Shown: one piece after another, positions 1 through 7,481 of the stretch
Layout of the letters: every line of letters begins with the position of its first letter
How positions within the stretch are numbered: the stretch's first letter is position 1
NCBI GenBank assembly: GCA_900100475.1
Contig: FMTU01000005.1
Span: forward strand, 62,001-126,000
DNA length: 64,000 nt
From: Sphingobium faniae
Lineage (GTDB): Bacteria; Pseudomonadota; Alphaproteobacteria; Sphingomonadales; Sphingomonadaceae
Direction: 5' to 3'
Program-made: the position numbers and the translations under genes
The notes under the pieces: model-generated
What the model saw: only the letters and a program-made list of their open reading frames with translations
Databases searched by the model: none
What the model was told of the DNA's origin: nothing

Positions 1-1
1 C

Positions 2-163
2 AACGTGGTGACCGGCATGATCGCGCCCTACGACACGGTAGTCGGCGGGCGCGCGGGCCAGCCATCGGCAGCGATCGTCGATGGCCTGGTACGGATCGAA
101 ATAGACGGCGAGCCTGGATATGGCTGGTCTGAACTTGGCTTTGCGCCTGAACCTCTTGCCTAA
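2..163 (+). CDS. C-terminal fragment, probably a DUF7064-like protein (cut by window edge)
   Basis: The frame is open from the window edge to a TAA at 161-163 and encodes 53 residues. The tail contains IEIDGEPGYGWSELGF. This resembles the closing strand of DUF7064 proteins, which often end in a G-x-x-GYG-x-x-E pattern; the two complete DUF7064 genes in this window end in a comparable GRxGxG segment. The fragment lies 124 bp upstream of a TonB-dependent receptor on the same strand, as expected if a DUF7064 gene is paired with that receptor. The family call is an inference from a short stretch; only the existence of an open frame is seen directly. Confidence 0.4.
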   Translation, partial: NVVTGMIAPYDTVVGGRAGQPSAAIVDGLVRIEIDGEPGYGWSELGFAPEPLA

Positions 164-287
164 GCCCTAAGCGAATATCCCGGCCGGGACCATTTGGAAG
201 TATCCGCTCCATATGCGGTTACCGGCCGGTCGGATGGCCGCCACACGCGGCTCTTAAATAAAAATAATCCATAGGGGAAAGATTGTC

Positions 288-2435
288 ATGAACCGCACAT
301 TCGCAAAGGGCCTGTCGGGCCTTGGCCTCGCTTTTTCGCTTCCCGTCGCGCAGGCCCAGACCATGCCCGCTTCCCAAACCGGCGCCGACAGCGCGCTCAG
401 CGATATCGTCGTAACGGCGCAAAGGCGGAGCGAACGGCTACAGGATGTTCCGATCGCCGTCACCGCGATTTCAGGCGAAGCCTTGTCCAGGAAAGGATTG
501 ACCGATACGCAGCAGCTCGCCGGAGCGGTGCCCGGCCTGACTTTCACCACCGTCGGCGCGTCGGGGACGCCCTTCATCCGCGGCGTGGGATCGAATGCCG
601 GTGATACAAGTTCGGAACCATCCGTCGCGACTTATGTGGATGGGGTCTATATCGCCACGCCGAACGCCAATGTGTTCGAGTTCAACAGCGTCGAAAACAT
701 CGAAGTGCTGAAGGGCCCGCAAGGTACGTTGTTCGGGCGCAATGCCACGGGCGGCGTTATCCTGGTTACGACGCGCAATCCCAGTTTCGAGCCCAGCGTC
801 GAAGGCCGGATCGGCTATGCCAACTACGATACCATAACTGGATCAGCCTATCTGACATCGGGCATCACCGACAATATCGCTTTCAATGTCGCGGGTCAGG
901 TCCGCGATCAGGGCAGGGGCTATGGCCGCAACATCTTTAGCGGTCATGAAACCTATTATCGCCACAATGCGTCCATCCGCGCGAAGCTGTTGTTCAATCT
1001 GGGCGAAGACACCCAGGCAATCCTGCAGGGCGACTATGCGCGGATCAGGACGGGCGGCGGGTATCTTCAGGTGCCCAATGGCGTCGTGGCCCCCGATGGC
1101 GTCATCCAGAATCTGGATCGCTTCGACACGCGAGCGGGTGAGGAGGATTCGCGCGCTGAAAAGATCAACACCCGCACACGCGGCCTGGGCCTGACGGTCA
1201 CGCATGATTTCTCGAACTTCAGCGTCAAGAGCATCACGTCCCTGCGCCGCAACACGGGCAGGGAATATGCTGACGTCGAGGGCGCGCCGGATGCGCAGCT
1301 CAACCTTGGCATCAATCTTTACCAGCATAATTTCTCGCAGGAAGTACACCTGCTGTCGGCGGACGACTCTAAAATCCAGTGGCTGGTGGGTGGCTTTTAT
1401 TATGATTCTACCGCTGGCTACAAACCATCGACCCTGTCCGGTTCGGTCGTGGGCGGAATCGTCATTGATATTCTTGGTTTGATCAGGACGCGTTCATTAT
1501 CTGCTTTCGCGCAGGCGACCGCCGAGGTGCTGCCGAATACCAAATTGACCGGCGGACTGCGCTTTACGCGCGAGCGGCAGGATTATCGAACCGAAACCGA
1601 CTCGTCGGTGGGCTTGCTCTCGCCATTGGCTCGCGCCCATCAGATTTTCAACAAGCCGACCTGGCGCGTGTCGCTCGACCATAAATTCGGCGAGGACATG
1701 CTCGGCTATGTCTCCTATAATCGTGGCATCAAGAGTGGCGGCTATCCGCCGCAGGCGCCGGTCACCGAATCGTTCAGGCCCGAGCAGGTCGATGCCTATG
1801 AAGCAGGGTTGAAGACCCAGCTTTTCGATCGCCATCTTCGCCTGAACATGTCCGCCTTCTGGTACGAACAGAAGGATCTTCAGGTCCAGATCTTCAATGG
1901 TGAAACCGGCCCCACGGGCGTAACCCAAAACGCCGCCGCAGCACGGACACGCGGCTTCGATGTCGATTTCGAAGCGCGGCCGATGCGTAATCTGACCTTC
2001 AGCGGCGGCCTTGCCTATGTTGACGGCCGCTATAAAAATTATGGTGAAGCGGCCTCCTATGGCCAGAGCGCCGGAGGGCTTTCGACGGTCGACGCGTCGG
2101 GCAATCGCACGATCAAGACGCCCGAATTCAGCGGCAGCTTCACAGCCGACCTGGCTTTCCCGACGGACAGCGGCACGTTCAATCTGTCGGGAACGGCTCT
2201 GTACACAGGCAAATTCTATTGGGCAGCGGACAACCGCCCCGCGCAGGATGCCTATACCGTGTACAATGCGACGTTCCGCTGGACGACGGCGGACGAGCGT
2301 TTCAACATCTCCCTATGGGCGAAGAACCTGACGGGGAAGAAATATCTGGCCCAGCTTCTTGAAACCCAGTTCGGCGATCTGGTCACCCAGGCCGATCCTG
2401 CAACTTACGGCATAACCGGCGGCTTTAAATTCTAG
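288..2435 (+). CDS. TonB-dependent receptor (TBDR 1)
   Basis: This is an outer-membrane active transporter that imports a ligand using TonB-ExbBD energy. The 715-residue length is normal for the family. A signal peptide covers about residues 1-23 (AQA cleavage region). The start of the plug follows with IVVTAQRRSE at about 40-50, and the plug signature VLKGPQGTLFGRNATGG lies near 140-157. The protein ends in phenylalanine (GGFKF), as expected for BamA-dependent barrels. AGGGGAA lies just before the ATG. It closely resembles the receptors at 10039 and 27616 (shared YANYDT, RNATGG and YNRGIKSGGY segments), so the three are paralogues. The ligand is unknown; the kinase-like gene downstream suggests a catabolic rather than a siderophore role. 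Confidence 0.95.
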   Translation: MNRTFAKGLSGLGLAFSLPVAQAQTMPASQTGADSALSDIVVTAQRRSERLQDVPIAVTAISGEALSRKGLTDTQQLAGAVPGLTFTTVGASGTPFIRGVGSNAGDTSSEPSVATYVDGVYIATPNANVFEFNSVENIEVLKGPQGTLFGRNATGGVILVTTRNPSFEPSVEGRIGYANYDTITGSAYLTSGITDNIAFNVAGQVRDQGRGYGRNIFSGHETYYRHNASIRAKLLFNLGEDTQAILQGDYARIRTGGGYLQVPNGVVAPDGVIQNLDRFDTRAGEEDSRAEKINTRTRGLGLTVTHDFSNFSVKSITSLRRNTGREYADVEGAPDAQLNLGINLYQHNFSQEVHLLSADDSKIQWLVGGFYYDSTAGYKPSTLSGSVVGGIVIDILGLIRTRSLSAFAQATAEVLPNTKLTGGLRFTRERQDYRTETDSSVGLLSPLARAHQIFNKPTWRVSLDHKFGEDMLGYVSYNRGIKSGGYPPQAPVTESFRPEQVDAYEAGLKTQLFDRHLRLNMSAFWYEQKDLQVQIFNGETGPTGVTQNAAAARTRGFDVDFEARPMRNLTFSGGLAYVDGRYKNYGEAASYGQSAGGLSTVDASGNRTIKTPEFSGSFTADLAFPTDSGTFNLSGTALYTGKFYWAADNRPAQDAYTVYNATFRWTTADERFNISLWAKNLTGKKYLAQLLETQFGDLVTQADPATYGITGGFKF

Positions 2436-2528
2436 CCGCTGGCGGGCGATCGCCTCTCCCCATCAATGGGAAACCGCACTGCAAGCCTGGGCATGGCTGC
2501 ACATGATATTTGAATCGAAGGTGATCAG

Positions 2529-4010
2529 ATGACCAACGCCACCGCGATGCTTCCGACGACATCCCGCCTCCTGGCGGGCGTGCAATCCGCACTTGGCAGC
2601 ATCGTCGCGTCAGAGCAGCTCAGCAAGGCCAGCCTCGCCCGGCTGGCCTCGATTGATTTCGTGCTGAATGAAATCCGCTTGCGGCAGGATTGCAGCTTCT
2701 ATCGCGATTTCTACGCCAAGGCGCATGCGCTGGCGACAAGGGGTATGGTATTGGCGAAACGCAGCGAGGCCGCGCCGCTTCCTCCACCGTTCGGGCCAGA
2801 GGCGGCGCACGATGTCATCAGCGAAGCCATCGAGGCGGCTTTCGCGGTTCTTGCCGATCTGGTGAAAGCGAACCATGGGCAGGAAAGTGCGGCGGCGGCG
2901 GACTTCCTCCGCGCCGTCGTGGCGATCGAACTGGAATATTATAGTCATCGCACCCTGACCGCCCCATCAGGCAAGCCGCCCGCGTTACCGAGGGAAAGCA
3001 CGATAAGCCGGGAAAGATTCGCCGCATATCTTTTGAGCAAATTTCCTGAGCGGCAGCCTGAGTTGGGAAGCTTTATCGAACTGGTCGGCGGCTTTCAGAA
3101 AAAGACATTCATGTTCGATATCGCCTTTGCCGATGGCACGGCGCAATCGCTCGTACTGCGCGCCGAGAAGCCGGACCGCTTCGTGCAACTGGATGCGAGC
3201 GCGGTGACGGCGGAGTATGAAGTCGTGCAGATTCTTCATGATGGTGGCGTACCGTCGGCGCGGCCCATGTGGATAGAACCCGATGAGAGCCAACTCGGCT
3301 GCCGTTTCATGGTGAGCGAGAAGATGATCGGCGAGACGCTGGGCAGTTCACTCGTTTCGCGTGACTTTTCCGACGAAACAGCGCGTTCGATGGCGGAGAC
3401 GCTTGCACAGGTGCACCGCCTGCCGATCGACCCATTCGCGCGCAGTTGCCTGGCGCCATGGATGCAGTGGAACAAGGCGCAGGAAAACACGGGCGCGCTG
3501 ATGGATTTCTGGAGGCGGCAACCCTGGTTCGGCGCGGTCAACGCGTCACCGGCACGGGCGCGGCTCGTCGATTGGCTCGAGACGAATATTCCGCTGGAAA
3601 ATGCGCCGGTCTGCCTGCTGCACACCGATTACGGCCCGCACAACTTCCTTATTCACGATGAACGCATATCCGCCGTGCTGGATTGGGAGAATGCACGGAT
3701 CGGCGATCCGGCGGAGGATCTTTCCTACCTGCTGCAATGTCTGGGGGATCGCGCGGATCGCGCCAATATCGTGAAATGGTATGAAGATGCGGCCGGATGG
3801 AAGATTTCTCCAACGCGACTGCAATATTTCGACGTCTACAACAACATCAAGCTGCTGCTTGGCAGCGCCTTTGCTTCCGCGCTTTACGAACATGATCCCG
3901 AAGCGGATATTGAATGGTGCAATATCGGCCTGTTCACTGCGCGGTACGGACTGGCGAGATTGCAGAATGACATTGATGTGGCCGACGCCCACCTTGCGAG
4001 ACTGGCCTGA
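2529..4010 (+). CDS. APH-fold phosphotransferase with N-terminal helical extension (phosphotransferase 1)
   Basis: This is a kinase-like enzyme of the aminoglycoside phosphotransferase/choline kinase fold, 493 residues. The catalytic loop HTDYGPHNFLI (about residues 364-374) gives the HxDxxxxN Brenner motif, and LDWE about 20 residues later supplies the metal-binding aspartate of the DFG position. The first ~150 residues are an extra helical region with no motif I can name; it may correspond to the DUF6285 type that accompanies such kinases. Family members in ACAD10/11 and LvaA phosphorylate hydroxyacyl-CoA intermediates, so a hydroxylated catabolic intermediate is a plausible substrate (inference). 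It follows TBDR 1 by 93 bp and is probably cotranscribed. GAAGGTGATCAG precedes the ATG. Confidence 0.85.
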   Translation: MTNATAMLPTTSRLLAGVQSALGSIVASEQLSKASLARLASIDFVLNEIRLRQDCSFYRDFYAKAHALATRGMVLAKRSEAAPLPPPFGPEAAHDVISEAIEAAFAVLADLVKANHGQESAAAADFLRAVVAIELEYYSHRTLTAPSGKPPALPRESTISRERFAAYLLSKFPERQPELGSFIELVGGFQKKTFMFDIAFADGTAQSLVLRAEKPDRFVQLDASAVTAEYEVVQILHDGGVPSARPMWIEPDESQLGCRFMVSEKMIGETLGSSLVSRDFSDETARSMAETLAQVHRLPIDPFARSCLAPWMQWNKAQENTGALMDFWRRQPWFGAVNASPARARLVDWLETNIPLENAPVCLLHTDYGPHNFLIHDERISAVLDWENARIGDPAEDLSYLLQCLGDRADRANIVKWYEDAAGWKISPTRLQYFDVYNNIKLLLGSAFASALYEHDPEADIEWCNIGLFTARYGLARLQNDIDVADAHLARLA

Positions 4011-4050
4011 CAGAGGCCCCGGCGGCCCGCATCACGCTTGCAGGGATCGT

Positions 4051-4156
4051 TAGAGCGATTTCCAAGCGATCGGAAACGATCGCTGGTTCAGAAATCGCGG
4101 CAAACAAGGGAATTTAGAGCGGTGACCTGATCCCATCAGATCGAAAACCGCTCTAG
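4051..4156. repeat. Double-hairpin intergenic repeat, copy 1
   Basis: The 106-bp element runs from TAGAGCG to CTCTAG. Hairpin A has outer arms GCGATTTC/GAAATCGC and inner arms AGCGATCG/CGATCGCT around GAAA. A linker (GGCAAACAAGGGAATT) leads to hairpin B, with outer arms TAGAGCGG/CCGCTCTA and inner arms CTGAT/ATCAG. The last bases contain the TAG stop codon of the leftward GntR gene. It lies between convergent genes and could act as a bidirectional terminator. Related copies are at 14975, 16577 and 29740. Confidence 0.85.
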
Positions 4157-4896
4157 CCGCCGCTGTTCCTGCGCAGGCGGGCATCGCGGGGCAGCGGTCC
4201 GACGGGCGGATTCGGGTCCTTTTCCAGCAACGTCAAAAGGTTCAACCCCTTAACAAAGGCTTTTTTGGCCTTGCTATAATTCCCGGCCTTCAAATTCTTT
4301 ACAACATCAGGGTAATGGGTCGCAAATTGCAGGATCGTGCTGTCTTGAAACAGATTTCGAACTTGACCCTGATAATTTCCTATCCGTATCTTTCGAAAGA
4401 CTTCTTTTAAACATTCATTCTCGATACGATCGAACAGCTTTAGCTGAAACTGAACAGAACCATGAGCTACCTCTGCGGCATCTTTCGCCTTTGCCGCCGC
4501 CGACATTCGCGTAACGATGGTTTCCAGTTCCGCGATGATCGCGTCCCGATCAACAAGCGTCTCCAACTCGTCGAGCGCGACCCCCATCAATGCGATCAGC
4601 ACTTTCGACGTTTCGTTGATATGCCGGGCGTGCAAGACTCGCACCCGTGCGCCGGCGTTAGGAATGATCTCTACAATCCCATCGCCCGCGAGGACGCGCA
4701 GCGCTTCGCGCACAGGCAGACGAGACACGCCAAGCTGATCGGCCAGTTCCTGCTCGATCAGGCGTTGTCCCGGCATGAGGTGACCGTCTGCGATCAGATT
4801 GTCGATCATCTGGGCGATCTGCCCCGCCAGATTGCTGCGGATCGACGGTGACCCTTTTTTGGTGACGGGGGGCGTCTCCCTGTAAAAGGATCTCAT
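4153..4896 (-). CDS. GntR/FadR-type transcriptional regulator (GntR 1)
   Basis: An N-terminal winged helix-turn-helix contains PGQRLIEQELADQLGVSR followed by VREALRVLAGDGIVE, the standard GntR recognition region. The C-terminal all-helical half fits an FCD-like ligand domain, but the usual metal-binding histidines are not obvious. I chose the ATG at 4896 (about 247 residues). An upstream in-frame ATG at 4926 would fall at or before the transcription start set by the promoter at 4929-4957. Its TAG stop sits inside the double-hairpin repeat. It probably controls the neighbouring receptor/kinase genes and responds to a pathway acyl-CoA or acid (inference from family and position). Confidence 0.88.
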   Translation of the reverse strand: MRSFYRETPPVTKKGSPSIRSNLAGQIAQMIDNLIADGHLMPGQRLIEQELADQLGVSRLPVREALRVLAGDGIVEIIPNAGARVRVLHARHINETSKVLIALMGVALDELETLVDRDAIIAELETIVTRMSAAAKAKDAAEVAHGSVQFQLKLFDRIENECLKEVFRKIRIGNYQGQVRNLFQDSTILQFATHYPDVVKNLKAGNYSKAKKAFVKGLNLLTLLEKDPNPPVGPLPRDARLRRNSGG

Positions 4897-4928
4897 GCGG
4901 GGAAATATTCCTGTGCCATCGGGCAAAA

Positions 4929-4957
4929 TCTATAAGTCAATTCGATGTGCTATGCAA
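4929..4957 (-). promoter_or_regulatory. Sigma70-type promoter for GntR 1
   Basis: On the minus strand TTGCAT (4957-4952) and TATAGA (4934-4929) are separated by exactly 17 bp, a good match to the -35/-10 consensus. Transcription would begin near 4922, leaving a short leader before the ATG at 4896. Confidence 0.6.
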
Positions 4958-5208
4958 AGATCGTGGCGTCAAGGGATCGAACCGGGGCAGCAGATGTCCT
5001 GGGCCAGGCACTGCGAGGAGTTCGCCCGCGCCAGTGCTGCGCCTGATGGAAGGGCAGATGACAGACGCGCATTCCGGACGCCGATCTGGCGAAGCGGAGC
5101 TGGCTCTCCGCTTCATCATTCTTCATGCGCGTCATCCATATGCCGTCAGCTTATCCGGCCGGCTTCAATCGGAATTCGCAGGTTGGCCGGCCGGCCATGC
5201 GACGGGTT
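4958..5208. other. Non-coding gap between GntR 1 promoter and dehydrogenase 1
   Basis: The gene-free stretch runs from 4897 to 5208 (312 bp). Beyond the promoter it holds no convincing gene. A GC-rich self-complementary run (GGCCGGCCGGCC) lies near 5183-5195, just past the 3' end of the leftward dehydrogenase gene. No T-tract follows it, so I do not call a terminator. Confidence 0.4.
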
Positions 5209-6315
5209 TCATTCGTCCCCGGCAACTCCCGCGGCCCGACCACCGATGATGCCGAGGTCCAGGAAGGTTTTGTAGCCGGGGGAAGCCCTCATGACCGCCG
5301 GAATCGCGTGCACGCACCGCGCCGACGTCATCGTCATGGCGTCGTCCAGTGATGTGCCGGTTCCACCGCGCAGCCCCATCAGGAGATCGACCTGAAAGGG
5401 CGGAAAGCCGTCAATCTCTATGCGATAGCCCCCATCGTGGCCCATTGTCGGCCAGTGGGGCGCAAGGTGATGCCCCATTCGCGTAACATGTTGAATATCA
5501 ATAAAGGCCCGATCGCCTACATATCCTGTAACCCAGAAACGATAGGCTGCGATCTTGCCTGCCTCGATCCGCATCCCGCCTTGGGAAACATAGGTTTCGT
5601 CCGCGACCAGGCCCTCGCAATGGACCTCTATCCGATCAATCGTCACGCCCAGCGCCTCGGCCAGCACATGGATGGCGCCGCCCCATACGGCATGAAAATG
5701 CGGTTTGGCATATTGAATGTGATCGAGTTCGCCGCCGAAGCCGAGCTGGCGCAGAACCGGTTCCACGGTATATGCGCCATAGTCGATGATCTCGAAGGTT
5801 CTGATCGCGTTGACCGATCCGACCGCGCTGGACAGGATGAAGGGCAGGACATCGGTGTTGAAGCCTGGATCCATGCCAGTGAAGAAAAGCGTGCTGTTTC
5901 CGCGCGCGCAGGCCGCGTCGAAGCGATCGCGGAGTTCTTCGCCATTTTGCAGATGACGCCAGTGCGTGCAGGAAGGGATGGGCGAAATGACGTTCTTGCC
6001 GCTCTCCAGAAGGGCCAGAAGATCGGGCACCCAGGCAGCGGACGGGCTGTCGGCGATGGACGGATCGCTCATTGCGTCACGCGGCATGTAGAGGACGCAA
6101 TCCGCTTCCAGGGCAAGAATCTCTTCCACGCTTTGTGTGGCGCGTACGCCGCCGGGCGCGCGTCCGGCGATCTCGCCGGCGGTCCGGCCCGCCTTTTCGG
6201 GCGTGAAGCATTTCATGCCGACCAGTTCGAGTGACGGGTTATCCAATATATAGCGTATCGCGGGCGTACCGATATATCCCAGTCCCCACTGCACAACCCT
6301 GATCGGTTTTGACAT
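5209..6315 (-). CDS. DapB-like NAD(P)-dependent dehydrogenase (dehydrogenase 1)
   Basis: This belongs to the dihydrodipicolinate reductase-like family that includes 2,4-diaminopentanoate dehydrogenase, about 368 residues. The protein opens with a Rossmann nucleotide-binding segment, RVVQWGLGYIGTPAIRYIL, and carries the family segment TGMDPGFNTDVLPF in mid-protein. The ATG at 6315 is preceded by AAAGGATGAATAAA, so the longer reading frame to 6399 is not needed. It is the last gene of the leftward operon TBDR 2, DUF7064, dehydrogenase 1. A paralogue is at 13027 in the divergent operon. Oxidoreduction of a small pathway intermediate is likely; it is not lysine synthesis, given the context. Confidence 0.85.
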   Translation of the reverse strand: MSKPIRVVQWGLGYIGTPAIRYILDNPSLELVGMKCFTPEKAGRTAGEIAGRAPGGVRATQSVEEILALEADCVLYMPRDAMSDPSIADSPSAAWVPDLLALLESGKNVISPIPSCTHWRHLQNGEELRDRFDAACARGNSTLFFTGMDPGFNTDVLPFILSSAVGSVNAIRTFEIIDYGAYTVEPVLRQLGFGGELDHIQYAKPHFHAVWGGAIHVLAEALGVTIDRIEVHCEGLVADETYVSQGGMRIEAGKIAAYRFWVTGYVGDRAFIDIQHVTRMGHHLAPHWPTMGHDGGYRIEIDGFPPFQVDLLMGLRGGTGTSLDDAMTMTSARCVHAIPAVMRASPGYKTFLDLGIIGGRAAGVAGDE

Positions 6316-6441
6316 TTTATTCATCCTTTTTGTGGCCCGCTGCAATTTTTCCAGAAAGGGTCCCGAAGAACAGCGCGCGCTCCGCATGATCACCTCCATT
6401 GCGCGGACAGGTGCAGCGACGCATCTGGCGCCGCCGCCGCT

Positions 6442-7458
6442 TTATTCACCCCCGCGCGCGTGGAGAAAGTCGGTCCACTGACATTCCTGCGTATCTCCAT
6501 GGCCCACCCGGCCATCCCAGTGCCATTCGGTCAGGCAGACCGGCACATGCACGTTCGGCCACAAGCTGACTGGAGAGGACGCACGGACGAATCCAGCCAC
6601 ATCATGGGTGGAACCGTCCTCATCGACCAACTGGACATGGATTTCCAGCGGATGCAGGCTGACCGGATCGCGCTTCACCACGCTCGATGCGGCGACGATG
6701 CGCTGGCGTCGGCCATTGCGCATCAGCCATCCACCCTTGAAGGGATTAGCGGCGGTTTCGGGATAGACATCCTTCCATTCGACGTCGCGGGCCGGGTCTT
6801 CGCTGCACAGGCAGTTGAAGGCGAAGTTGTCACCAAAGACACCCGTCATCCACGCCACCGGCGGGGAATTCACTTGCATTTCGCTGCGCGCCTCGGCCCA
6901 GCTACGGTCGCGAACATTATAGCCGTCCACCTTGTAGGACTTGCCGCGCAAAGCGATGGTCCCATCCGTCTTCATCACTTGCTCGAAATGCTTGCGGTTG
7001 GGCAGCATCATGGGGTCGGACACCGCAGTATAAAGAATGTCGACGGCATTTCCGCGCGCGGGATCTTCATAATGGATGCGAAATTTTCGCATCGGTTCGA
7101 TGACTTCGACGCCATATCCGCTATCCATGCGATAATTTGACAATCCATCCCGCACGATCTGGTCGCTCATATAGCTGCGCATATCGAAAATCTCGGCAGC
7201 CGCCTGAAAGCGCTTTACCCCCTGCCAGGCCGCGATGCCGCCGGTCACAGTGCTCAGCCTTTCATGATGCCAGAAATAGCCGATGCCATGAATGCGATGC
7301 TCTGGAACGGAAAAACCGAAATATTGCGTTTCCGTCAAGGCGTAGGATTCGATCTCGCGATTGCGCTCTGGATGAAGAGCGTCATCCTCCGGGCCGAACT
7401 CGCCAAAACCTTTGGGGGCCGCCGCCAGAACAAAAGTACCGGTATCACTCACCGTCAT
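6442..7458 (-). CDS. DUF7064-domain protein (CrtC/AttH-like), copy A
   Basis: The protein has 338 residues. Conserved landmarks shared with the copy at 26559 are FGPEDDxLHP, LTETQYFxFSVPEHR, FDMRS, NRKHFEQxMK and RDRSWAE. The last resembles the DHSWG-type motif of the hydroxyneurosporene synthase (CrtC)/AttH calycin-like group, which handles hydrophobic ligands. There is no signal peptide, so it is probably cytoplasmic. GGGAGA precedes the ATG at 7458. It sits 23 bp after TBDR 2 in the same transcription direction, and dehydrogenase 1 follows, so the three form an operon. Hydration or binding of a lipophilic substrate is an inference; no activity is established for this subfamily to my knowledge. 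Confidence 0.8.
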   Translation of the reverse strand: MTVSDTGTFVLAAAPKGFGEFGPEDDALHPERNREIESYALTETQYFGFSVPEHRIHGIGYFWHHERLSTVTGGIAAWQGVKRFQAAAEIFDMRSYMSDQIVRDGLSNYRMDSGYGVEVIEPMRKFRIHYEDPARGNAVDILYTAVSDPMMLPNRKHFEQVMKTDGTIALRGKSYKVDGYNVRDRSWAEARSEMQVNSPPVAWMTGVFGDNFAFNCLCSEDPARDVEWKDVYPETAANPFKGGWLMRNGRRQRIVAASSVVKRDPVSLHPLEIHVQLVDEDGSTHDVAGFVRASSPVSLWPNVHVPVCLTEWHWDGRVGHGDTQECQWTDFLHARGGE

Positions 7459-7481
7459 TCTCCCACTTTTTGCATGATGCT

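Noticed and set aside
2529..4010. Phosphotransferase 1 as an aminoglycoside resistance enzyme
   Set aside because: The kinase fold is shared, but the long N-terminal extension, the operon with a receptor and the second copy in a similar cassette point to metabolism.
6442..7458. DUF7064 protein as a true carotenoid hydratase (CrtC)
   Set aside because: Resemblance is limited to the DHSWG-like RDRSWAE region and general fold; no other carotenoid genes (crtB, crtE, crtI) are present.
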